Assembly (NCBI GenBank): GCA_015233935.1
Contig: JADFXB010000009.1
Coordinates: forward strand, 1 to 62,281
DNA from: Magnetococcales bacterium
GTDB lineage: Bacteria; Pseudomonadota; Magnetococcia; Magnetococcales; JADFXB01
Reading direction: 5' to 3'
DNA: 62,281 nucleotides
Under the pieces are notes generated by a model. That model made no database searches and was not told the origin of the DNA. It saw only the letters and a list, made by a program, of their open reading frames with translations. Below are positions 38,546 through 45,782 of the stretch, piece by piece; positions within the stretch are counted from its first letter, which is position 1, and every line of letters begins with the position of its first letter. Made by a program: the position numbers and the translations under genes.

Positions 38546-39316
38546 GCAGATACATTACTTGAGAGGGTGGCCGAACTTTGGGAAAAAAGTTTGACTATCC
38601 CGGAGAATTATTTGCCGTTGGAACGGTTGCAAAAAGAAGCAGAAGAGCTGGATAAACCAGGCATGCCTGGGAGGGAAACCGCTTGGTTGGTGCTTGCATT
38701 TATTCATGCCATTAAATGGAATAGGGCCAATTCCTATAATTATATACAAAGATTGATTACCGTCTCCGCAAAGGATGTTGTAATACAATATAATATTGCT
38801 TTAATTTATTATTCTTTTTGTGATTTTCATAAAAGCATTAAATGTATAGATATTGTTAATGCCGTTGATAAAAATTTTAAAGTAGATTTTTTGGTGTCTT
38901 TGTATTTTCTTGTTGGTAGATGGCGGAGTGTTGGTCCTAATCTAGTTGAAGTCGGTAGAACGCAACCTTCTTATAAGTTGGTTAGCTATATTATTGAGGT
39001 TGATGGAGCTCAAGATATTATTGACAAATTTAATGTATCAGATGATCATATCATTTTTATTTTAAAAATTGCCTCTGAGGTTTTAATTGAAGTAAATACG
39101 CCTATGTTGAAATTTTCTGTAGAAGTTGTTCTGGATGATATTTTAGTGACTTATTATGTTGATAATCGCAGGTGCAAGAGTGGTTTGGATTTAACCATGC
39201 GTTTCTTGGATAAGCTACATCAACATCCTGATCATGCAAAAAATTATGGTCGCATCGTCATCAGCTTTGTTGCATCAAGTTTAGAGGAGCTGCAAGGCGA
39301 TGGTGAAACCGGATGA
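38525..39316 (+). CDS. Helical-repeat (TPR-like) protein, first gene of tandem unit 1
   Basis: No family recognised. 263 residues, wholly alpha-helical in appearance, with repeat-like helix pairs (AWLVLAFIHAIKWNRANSYNYI, NIALIYYSFCDFHKSIKCI) that resemble degenerate TPR units; no signal or membrane segment. Paralogue of the 39763 gene: both begin M-x-QPALK-x-D and share NYLPL-RL-KEAE and PG-P-E-A--LAF. The first ~200 bases are near background composition, the interior very AT-rich. The RBS GAGAGGA lies just upstream. It overlaps the HEPN-like gene by 17 bases. A scaffold or antitoxin/sensor partner for that protein is an inference. Confidence 0.7.
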   Translation: MVQPALKADTLLERVAELWEKSLTIPENYLPLERLQKEAEELDKPGMPGRETAWLVLAFIHAIKWNRANSYNYIQRLITVSAKDVVIQYNIALIYYSFCDFHKSIKCIDIVNAVDKNFKVDFLVSLYFLVGRWRSVGPNLVEVGRTQPSYKLVSYIIEVDGAQDIIDKFNVSDDHIIFILKIASEVLIEVNTPMLKFSVEVVLDDILVTYYVDNRRCKSGLDLTMRFLDKLHQHPDHAKNYGRIVISFVASSLEELQGDGETG

Positions 39317-39713
39317 TTTTTTTGTCATGGCAACCTGGTTGCAGGGAGCAAAGCAGGATGAAATGGCTCTCCGCACTGTTATCAATCGTGCCTATTATGC
39401 TGCCTTTTTAGAATTTGCTCGTTACGCTGATTTACTGGAACTGCCCGAAGTTCGCGGCGGTGTTCATGAGAAAAAGATCGAGGGTGTCATTGCTTTGTGG
39501 CTTCCCAGGGACCACCCTGATTACTCAAGACAGGAAGCCCTTCGCAAGAGTGCATATCTCCTCAATGAAATAAAATCTTGGCGTGTTAAATCAGATTATC
39601 GCCTTGATCGTAGTATCTACCAAGCCAACGCAAAAGAGGTTGTGGCGCGTGTAATAAAAATTCGTAATCTTCTGACTTCTCTTGGTACGCCACGTAGTTA
39701 TTCATTGCAGTAA
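39300..39713 (+). CDS. HEPN-like (UPF0332-type) protein, second gene of tandem unit 1
   Basis: 137-residue helical protein with the hallmarks of HEPN/UPF0332 proteins: an N-terminal helix ending NRAYYAAFLEFARY (residues about 28-42), a His after a loop (GGVHEKK) and a C-terminal R-x-x-x-DY helix start (WRVKSDYRLDRS), then a final helix KEVVARVIKIRNLL. HEPN proteins are often RNase toxins or partners of nucleotidyltransferases; the canonical R-x4-6-H RNase motif is not obvious here, so activity is uncertain. Starts inside the end of the helical-repeat gene (17-base overlap). No nucleotidyltransferase gene is adjacent, which is unusual. Confidence 0.7.
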   Translation: MVKPDDFFVMATWLQGAKQDEMALRTVINRAYYAAFLEFARYADLLELPEVRGGVHEKKIEGVIALWLPRDHPDYSRQEALRKSAYLLNEIKSWRVKSDYRLDRSIYQANAKEVVARVIKIRNLLTSLGTPRSYSLQ

Positions 39714-39751
39714 AATCTGTTCATCCCCCTTGGGGAGTGAATAGAGAATAT

Positions 39752-39783
39752 GAGAGGATGAAATGGCTCAGCCAGCTTTAAAG
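39752..39783 (+). repeat. Start-site repeat, copy 2
   Basis: Second copy of the 32-base RBS-and-start segment, 1238 bases after copy 1, with three substitutions. It spans the first seven codons of the 39763 gene. Confidence 0.8.
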
Positions 39784-40548
39784 ACGGATATTTTGTATCA
39801 GGATTTGGCCATCCTTTGGATACAAAAACGTTCCATTGACGCCAATTATTTGCCTTTAATTCGCTTAAAAAAAGAAGCTGAAAAATTATTGACTCCTGGG
39901 AATCCTGTTAAAGGCGAAGCATGCTTAATTCTTGCCTTTGTTTATGCCATATTATGGGAGCGTAAATCTGCTTTGTACTATTTAGAAGAATTTGAACGTT
40001 TTAGTTATGCTGATAATATATATTATGTTAATTCTGCACTTATCTATAATTATTTTGGTTATCCTGCAAAAGCGGTTGAATTTATTGAGAAGGTGAGTGA
40101 TGCAGGAAGAAACAATGATCTCTTTCAAGGAAATGCTTATTCAGTTTACGTGAATTCTGGTTTTTTTAGGAAAGCATTTGAATATTGGAATAATATAAAA
40201 TCAAAAATTAATCCAAGGATGGAAGCAGTGGAGATGGTCAATATTGTTAAGGCCTTGGATGATAATTCTATCTCTGATTTCGATATAGTTGCTGTCCTTA
40301 ATGTTGGGTATAAATTGGTGGTTCAGGCAAATATTCCGTTTATGATGACACACCTGTATATAGACCATGGGTTGCATATAGAATTCCTGTTGGATCATCG
40401 CTTTATCGATTCAACAATCGATATGCTGTGGGAATTTGCCACGATAGTAACAGAAATGGAAGAATACAATAGAATCTCCAGTACCGTTACCATTAATATG
40501 GTCCCGGCAGATTTGTCTTTGGAGGAAGAAGGTGCCAGTTCAATCTGA
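39763..40548 (+). CDS. Helical-repeat (TPR-like) protein, first gene of tandem unit 2
   Basis: Unrecognised 261-residue paralogue of the 38525 protein. Same opening (MAQPALKTDIL), same NYLPLIRLKKEAEKLL and CLILAFVYAILWERKSALYYLEE segments, then divergent, very AT-rich helical repeats (NSALIYNYFGYPAKAVEFIEKV). Length and position relative to its partner equal those of copy 1, so the whole two-gene unit was duplicated and then diverged strongly in the interior. The 17-base overlap with the following gene is also conserved. Probable sensor/scaffold or neutralising partner; function unknown. Confidence 0.7.
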   Translation: MAQPALKTDILYQDLAILWIQKRSIDANYLPLIRLKKEAEKLLTPGNPVKGEACLILAFVYAILWERKSALYYLEEFERFSYADNIYYVNSALIYNYFGYPAKAVEFIEKVSDAGRNNDLFQGNAYSVYVNSGFFRKAFEYWNNIKSKINPRMEAVEMVNIVKALDDNSISDFDIVAVLNVGYKLVVQANIPFMMTHLYIDHGLHIEFLLDHRFIDSTIDMLWEFATIVTEMEEYNRISSTVTINMVPADLSLEEEGASSI

Positions 40549-40951
40549 TGATTTTCTGGAATTTGCCAGGTGGATATATCTGGAACGTCATGACGAAATA
40601 GCTTTCCGAAATGTTATCAGTCGGGCCTATTATGCAGCGTATTTGACGTTTCGTCCTTATGTGGACCCATTGCCAAAAATTGACATTCCCGCCGGTGAAC
40701 ATGAGAAACTGTTCAGACGGGTAGAAGTGGTTCAGGCTGTTGATCCAATAAATGATGCTGAATATCTTAAAGAATTGAAAAATATTGTAACGATATTGCG
40801 CATTATGCGGAAAAAGCGCGCTGTGGCTGATTACGAAATGGGAAGGACTATTAATAAATTTGATTCTCAAAATGCCTTACACCAGGCTGAAAAAATTATC
40901 AGCCTTCTTTCCCAGTTAGGGAAACCACGTCCTGTTGCTTCATCCACCTGA
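40532..40951 (+). CDS. HEPN-like (UPF0332-type) protein, second gene of tandem unit 2
   Basis: 139-residue paralogue of the 39300 protein. HEPN marks: FRNVISRAYYAAYLTFRPY near residue 28, GEHEKLF near 55 and KKRAVADYEMGRTI near 105, followed by a terminal helix HQAEKIISLLSQLG. Begins with GTG at 40532, supported by GGAGGAAG 4 bases before, inside the end of the helical-repeat gene; copy 1 uses ATG at the equivalent place. Toxin or signalling role is inferred from family; no catalytic motif is certain. Ends 18 bases before ispD. Confidence 0.7.
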   Translation: MPVQSDDFLEFARWIYLERHDEIAFRNVISRAYYAAYLTFRPYVDPLPKIDIPAGEHEKLFRRVEVVQAVDPINDAEYLKELKNIVTILRIMRKKRAVADYEMGRTINKFDSQNALHQAEKIISLLSQLGKPRPVASST

Positions 40952-40969
40952 ATCGCTACTGTCAACTCA

Positions 40970-41677
40970 ATGCCTCCCCCAATCCAACCCCAACAAATGG
41001 ATGGCCTGATCCTGGCAGCAGGGGAGGGTAGGCGACTGGGCTTGGGACCGAAGGCTTTTTTACAGTTGGCGGGGCATACCCTGCTGGCATATGTGGCGTG
41101 GCGATTGAAGGAATTCACCGACCGGGTGGTGGTGGCGGCTCCCCCGGAAATGGTGGAGCGATGCCAAACGTTGGTGCCATGGGCCACGGTGGTGGTGGGT
41201 GGTAAAAGCCGTCAGGAGAGTTTGGCCATCTTGCTGGCCCAAGCCCATGCACCCTATGTGTTGGTGGCCGATGTGGCCCGACCCTTTTTTCCCCCGGCTA
41301 TGGTGTTTGCCATGATGGAAGCGGTGCACCGTTCTGGCGCAACAGCCCCCTTCCTGTCCTCCCAGGTTCCCAACGCCCTGGCTTCTCCCGATGGCTTAAC
41401 CACAGCGGCCATCCCCTCCCACCAATTGCTGATCATTCAATCCCCCCAGTTGTACCAGAGGGCGACCTTGCAAAAAGTCTATGCACAGGCAGGTCTGGAA
41501 AACCGGCAACGGCAATCCACGGTGGAACTCTGTCATGCCGCCGGAGTGGCGGTGGCCATGGTGGCAGGAGAGGAGAGCAATATTAAAATCACCACTCCCC
41601 TGGATTGGCAAATGGCCCAAACCCTGCTCCTGCCCCTATTGCCCAGCCTACCTTATGGAAGGCTCCCTGAAAGATAG
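40970..41677 (+). CDS. ispD: 2-C-methyl-D-erythritol 4-phosphate cytidylyltransferase family protein
   Basis: Cytidylyltransferase of the non-mevalonate isoprenoid pathway, 235 residues. The nucleotide-binding N-terminus DGLILAAGEGRRLGLGPKAFLQL (residues about 11-33), VVGGKSRQESLAILL near 80 and YVLVADVARPFFP near 100 (family: VHDAARP) support the family; the C-terminal STVELCHAAGVAVAMVAGEESNIKITTPLDWQMA matches the IspD end. The Asp-Val for Asp-Ala change and a short C-terminus are mild deviations, so a related nucleotidyltransferase is not excluded. No ispF follows; the next gene is convergent. Confidence 0.82.
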   Translation: MPPPIQPQQMDGLILAAGEGRRLGLGPKAFLQLAGHTLLAYVAWRLKEFTDRVVVAAPPEMVERCQTLVPWATVVVGGKSRQESLAILLAQAHAPYVLVADVARPFFPPAMVFAMMEAVHRSGATAPFLSSQVPNALASPDGLTTAAIPSHQLLIIQSPQLYQRATLQKVYAQAGLENRQRQSTVELCHAAGVAVAMVAGEESNIKITTPLDWQMAQTLLLPLLPSLPYGRLPER

Positions 41678-41771
41678 GCGCAAGCTGCGCAAATTGCTTC
41701 CTGTCTCGGTAGACTTTTTGCCCTGTAAACCTATGCTTGACTGGGGTTTCGCGGAATGAAAATAAACTCTA

Positions 41772-44147
41772 TTAAGTGGATGGATGGTCTGCTGCTGTTG
41801 GCTCACGCACCTTCTCCCTCACCTGGGCAATGGTAGACAACAAACGTTCCGGGGAAACCGGCTTGGCCAACACCGCATCCATGCCCGCTGCCAGATAACC
41901 TGCCCGCTCTTCATAAAAAGCGTTGGCGGTCAAACCCACAATGGGAAGCCTTGCCACGGCAGGATCCGCCATGGCCCGGATGCGCCGCGCCGCTTCATCC
42001 CCATTCATTCCCGGCAAGTGCACATCCATGATGATGGCATCAAAAGGATGGCCTACCAAATAACGCAACGCCTCCTCCGCCGACGCCACCGCCTGCACCA
42101 AATGACCCTGATGGGTCAATAATCCCTTGGCTGCCATGGTGCTGATGGGGTCGTCCTCCACCAACAACAAGTTTAATTGTCCCTTGGGAGCCGCTAGCGT
42201 TTTTTCCACCACCACCGGCTTTTCCACAGCATGCAACAACAAGGGAATAGTAAAACGCACCGTCGTTCCCTGTCCCTGCACACTCTCCAGTTGAATCTCT
42301 CCCCCCATGGCCTCCACCAACTGGCGACTGATGACCAAACCCAAACCCGTTCCACCAAATCGACGGGTTATGGTGTTGTCCGCCTGCTTGAAAGGCATAA
42401 ACAAATGTTCCACCGTCTCCGGCGGCATGCCAATCCCCGAATCGACCACAACAAACTCCAAAAATGGCTGCTCCTCCCGCAAAATCACCCCCACCTGAAC
42501 CCGAATCGTCCCTTGATGGGTAAACTTGGTGGCATTACCCACCAGATTAAACAATATTTGTTGCAAGCGAACTGGATCCCCAACGACCACCAACGGCACC
42601 ACAGGTTCCACCGTCTGACTCAAAGCCAACCCCTTCTCCCGACACCGTAACGCCATTAACGACAAAACATTGCCCACCACCTGGCGTATATCCAACTCCA
42701 CCTGCTCCATCTCCAAGCGACCCGATTCAATCTTGGAAAGATCAAGAATGTCATTAATAATACGCAGCAACGCCTCACCTGCTTCGTTGATAATGGTCAC
42801 ATACTCCCGCTGGCTGGGGTCCAGGGCGGTCTCCCCCAATAAACGGATCAGTCCTAAAATACCATTCAATGGGGTGCGCAATTCGTGGCTCATGCTGGCC
42901 AGAAAAAGAGTCTTGGCCTGGTTGGCCCGTTCCGCCTCCTCCTTGGCTTCCCGCAAGGCACGCTCATCCCGCAACCGCTCAGTAATATCCATCCCCGAAC
43001 TCAAACTGCCATAAGGTGCCCCGTCAGCATCTCGCAATAAGACATTGCGCCAGGTAATCCAACGAATCTCATCCTGACGGGTCACAATGGCGTTGAAAAA
43101 GGTATCGGGCATGGCTTGTTTGTCTACCATAATGTCCGAATAAAACGCCTGCAGATGCTCCCGCTCTTGTGGTAACATAAAGCGTGCAAACCAGTTTTGT
43201 CCCAACAATTCCTGCTGCCCGACACCCAGTACCCGGCATCCCTCCGGGTTGATATAGTCAATCTTCCCGTGACGATCCATCACCAACAAGATAAAGGCCG
43301 CAACTTGCAGATAACCCTGCACCAAATCCCGCTCCCGTCGCAATGCATCTTCCACCAACCGTCGCTGCTCCACCTCTTCCACCAGGGATGCACGAGAAAC
43401 GGTAATCTGACAGAGTTGCTGACACATGGTGTTGATGCCGTCGGTCAGTTGTCCGATTTCATCCTCGGCCAGTTTCTCCAACCGTTGCTCCAACTGGCCA
43501 TTGGCAATCTGGCTCACCCCCTGATTCAACATAAGTAAGTGTTGACCAATCCTTCGTCCCAACAGTTGAAACAACCAGGTGATAAACACCCCTAAGATCA
43601 CCACCCCGGCCATCATAAGGTCAAAGGCCCGTTGGCGACGTGCATTCATCCATTGCGAATTTAACTCTGTTAAACGACTGGAATGGGTGAGTAAAGCCTG
43701 CAAGGTAGCCAACAGTTGACCACTCAATCGCTCTTGCAAACCCAACTTAACCTCAGGTGTCAACTCGGTGGTACGCTGATGCAAACGGCAAAGTCGATCA
43801 AACAGAGTGGAGGCCTCCCGGACATATTTCTGCATTTCCGACTGCACATCTGCATAAGGCAACTCCAGTCCAATGACCTCCTGCAAACGGTTGCTAACTT
43901 GTTGGTGTTTGCTAATCCACTGTAAACGCGGGCGTTCTTCCCGATGTGTCACATATTCATGGGCCAGGATGACCAGTTCACTGATATCCTGTGTCATGTT
44001 ATCCAGGGTGCGATCCATGCGTACCAGTTGATCCGACCAGCGGGATGCCAGCAGAATACCTGTGGTCACAATGCAGATCATGATGAAAGAAGCCAAGATT
44101 CCCAAGAGGATGACGGTACGAAATTTTAACCTTTTCAGAACCGCCAT
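41772..44147 (-). CDS. Membrane hybrid sensor histidine kinase (HAMP-PAS-HisKA-HATPase-REC)
   Basis: 791 residues. Two transmembrane helices (about 10-33 and 173-195) bound a ~140-residue periplasmic helical sensor; then HAMP (LNQGVSQIANGQLEQRLEKLAEDEIGQL), coiled coil, PAS (residues about 270-390), HisKA with phospho-His in SMSHELRTPLNGIL near 417, HATPase (NLVGNATKF, DSGIGMP, GTGLGLVIS) and a C-terminal receiver with DAIIMDVHLPGMNGDEAARR. GGGAG is 8 bases before the start. It lies 18 bases after the binding-protein gene, so that protein probably presents the ligand to this sensor. The output regulator is not in the window. Confidence 0.92.
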   Translation of the reverse strand: MAVLKRLKFRTVILLGILASFIMICIVTTGILLASRWSDQLVRMDRTLDNMTQDISELVILAHEYVTHREERPRLQWISKHQQVSNRLQEVIGLELPYADVQSEMQKYVREASTLFDRLCRLHQRTTELTPEVKLGLQERLSGQLLATLQALLTHSSRLTELNSQWMNARRQRAFDLMMAGVVILGVFITWLFQLLGRRIGQHLLMLNQGVSQIANGQLEQRLEKLAEDEIGQLTDGINTMCQQLCQITVSRASLVEEVEQRRLVEDALRRERDLVQGYLQVAAFILLVMDRHGKIDYINPEGCRVLGVGQQELLGQNWFARFMLPQEREHLQAFYSDIMVDKQAMPDTFFNAIVTRQDEIRWITWRNVLLRDADGAPYGSLSSGMDITERLRDERALREAKEEAERANQAKTLFLASMSHELRTPLNGILGLIRLLGETALDPSQREYVTIINEAGEALLRIINDILDLSKIESGRLEMEQVELDIRQVVGNVLSLMALRCREKGLALSQTVEPVVPLVVVGDPVRLQQILFNLVGNATKFTHQGTIRVQVGVILREEQPFLEFVVVDSGIGMPPETVEHLFMPFKQADNTITRRFGGTGLGLVISRQLVEAMGGEIQLESVQGQGTTVRFTIPLLLHAVEKPVVVEKTLAAPKGQLNLLLVEDDPISTMAAKGLLTHQGHLVQAVASAEEALRYLVGHPFDAIIMDVHLPGMNGDEAARRIRAMADPAVARLPIVGLTANAFYEERAGYLAAGMDAVLAKPVSPERLLSTIAQVREKVREPTAADHPST

Positions 44148-44165
44148 ATCCGACTCCCAGATGTA

Positions 44166-45122
44166 TTAATGGATAAGGGTCACCCGTTCCGGAGCTATCC
44201 CATGAAGGATGGAAGGTGCGATGTGGCTCATAAAATTGGGGATGGTGGGGCGTGGAGTGGTTTTGGCAGCTTGCCAGCGGGCATGATTTTCCAGTTGAAT
44301 GACCAACTCCTGATTGAGACCGACATGATACTGGGCAAATCCAGGCAGTACGACCCCTTGCCCCTGTTCACCTGAAACTTCCAGTTGGATCAACCCCAAT
44401 AAAAATCGTCGCAAAAGATCGGGTCGTTGACTCACCCATTGGCTGTTGGTAGTAAGGTTGAGGGTATTGCTGGGCAGACCTTGGGATTTAAAGACCACCG
44501 CCTGTTCCCCCAATTTTTCCACCGCCTGGGAGACGAATGGATCACGGGCACAAAAGGCATCGATTTCACCCCTTGCCAGCATATCGGGGAGAGAATCCAC
44601 ATTGGGTACCACCTGCAATAAGGTGTCTTGCGGCGTCATACCAAATTCCAGCAAATAATTTTCCAGGAAATAGCGCATGGTGGCGTTATAAGCCACTGCC
44701 AATTTGTGTTGTTTGAGATCGGTGGGATGGTGGATGCCCCGGTCACGCCGAGCCACAATCATGTACAGATCGGTATAAGTCACCACAGAAGTGAGAATGC
44801 GGGTATCTTTTTGATCAAAGGCAGTTTGCACCAGGGGACCAATGCCGGCAATGGCCACATCCACCTCACCCTTATCCAAGGCAACCAAGGATTGGGTGCC
44901 GGTGGAATGTTTATGCAGGGTGACATCCAAAAAGACCTTGGAAAATATTTTTTTGCCAATGGCCTCTTCCAGCAAAGGATAAAGATTACCTGCCAATCCC
45001 ACCCGCAGGGGTTCCACCACCGGTTGCCCGACGGAAGGCAGACTTACCAAAACAAATATTCCCCCTGCCACCACCACCGCCAGCAAGGCAAACCACACAT
45101 TTTTGTGCGCCAGGCGAATCAT
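44166..45122 (-). CDS. Substrate-binding protein (NMT1/SsuA-like) upstream of hybrid kinase
   Basis: 318-residue exported or membrane-anchored periplasmic binding protein. Hydrophobic N-terminal segment VWFALLAVVVAGGIFVLVSL, then the two-lobe fold: LRVGLAGNLYPLLEEAIGKK, GTQSLVALDKGEVDVAIAGIGP, TDLKQHKLAVAYN, MLARGEIDAFCARDPFVSQAVEKLG, as in NMT1/THI5-like and SsuA proteins. The ATG at 45122 overlaps the upstream stop by ATGA; a GTG at 45131 is possible. No permease or ATPase gene accompanies it, so it more likely serves signalling through the kinase than uptake. The ligand is unknown. Confidence 0.85.
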   Translation of the reverse strand: MIRLAHKNVWFALLAVVVAGGIFVLVSLPSVGQPVVEPLRVGLAGNLYPLLEEAIGKKIFSKVFLDVTLHKHSTGTQSLVALDKGEVDVAIAGIGPLVQTAFDQKDTRILTSVVTYTDLYMIVARRDRGIHHPTDLKQHKLAVAYNATMRYFLENYLLEFGMTPQDTLLQVVPNVDSLPDMLARGEIDAFCARDPFVSQAVEKLGEQAVVFKSQGLPSNTLNLTTNSQWVSQRPDLLRRFLLGLIQLEVSGEQGQGVVLPGFAQYHVGLNQELVIQLENHARWQAAKTTPRPTIPNFMSHIAPSILHGIAPERVTLIH

Positions 45123-45406
45123 CGCTGCCACAATTGATAATTAACAAAAACAGGGGCCGGGACCACACCCACATATCCCGGCACCGCCGGTTGTCCGGTC
45201 ATGGGATGCACCCATACCGCCGGAGGCAGACCATAAGGAACCGGGGTGGTGGACCAATAGTTGGGACCGACTCCCACCGTTATCGGGGTCACCCTTTGCC
45301 AATACAAGTTGCTGGGATAGCTCTCGGTGCCCAAGGTCGCCAAGGAATCTGCCTGAACCAGGGAAAGACTCCCTGCCAGGGAGAGAAAAATCAGGAAATA
45401 TTTCAT
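45119..45406 (-). CDS. Small exported protein of unknown function
   Basis: 95 residues with a clear signal peptide (MKYFLIFLSLAGSLSLVQA, cleavage after about residue 19). The mature part is rich in Pro, Tyr, Trp, Val and Gly (YGLPPAVWVHPMTGQPAVPGYVGVV) and lacks Cys. Coupled by ATGA overlaps both to the lipoprotein gene upstream and to the binding-protein gene downstream, which is strong evidence that it is a real gene in the same operon. It is probably periplasmic or surface-associated; no family recognised. Confidence 0.7.
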   Translation of the reverse strand: MKYFLIFLSLAGSLSLVQADSLATLGTESYPSNLYWQRVTPITVGVGPNYWSTTPVPYGLPPAVWVHPMTGQPAVPGYVGVVPAPVFVNYQLWQR

Positions 45407-45690
45407 GGGGATGTCCCCTGATGGATTTGATTGACGGGATGTTGTTGGGAAAAACCATCCGCCCGCGCCCTGGCAGCAGGCTGTACCGGTTGCTCCGGGT
45501 GCCAGCTTGTGGGTTGGGAGGGGGGTGGTTGGGCGTAAAGCCCTGCCGGTTGCTGGAGAAGTTGACCCGGCCCTGCCAATACCACCGGGGCCAAAGAGGA
45601 AGAATAGGCCAAGGGTGGCTTTTCATAAGGTGCCACCTGATAGCTGCACCCAGAGAGCATTATAAGTAATAAAAATCTAATTTGCTTCAA
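45403..45690 (-). CDS. Small predicted lipoprotein
   Basis: 95 residues. N-terminal lipobox LLLIMLSGC (Cys15) predicts lipid attachment; the rest is Pro/Gln/Ala-rich and probably disordered. The start codon would be TTG at 45690; no in-frame ATG or GTG is seen nearby upstream, and a GGGGGTG run precedes it. First gene of a four-gene minus-strand operon (lipoprotein, exported protein, binding protein, hybrid kinase). Function unknown; envelope role linked to the sensor is an inference. Confidence 0.6.
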   Translation of the reverse strand: MKQIRFLLLIMLSGCSYQVAPYEKPPLAYSSSLAPVVLAGPGQLLQQPAGLYAQPPPSQPTSWHPEQPVQPAARARADGFSQQHPVNQIHQGTSP

Positions 45691-45782
45691 GGGAGCACCC
45701 CCCAGTCAAATATCGCTTGATTCACCAACCTCCGTCTATTGTGCCATGAATGCATCCATTCGCCAATAAAATTTTTACCCAA

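Noticed and set aside
41678-41690. GCGCA/TGCGC hairpin after ispD as terminator
   Set aside because: Only 5 bp with no T-tract on either strand.
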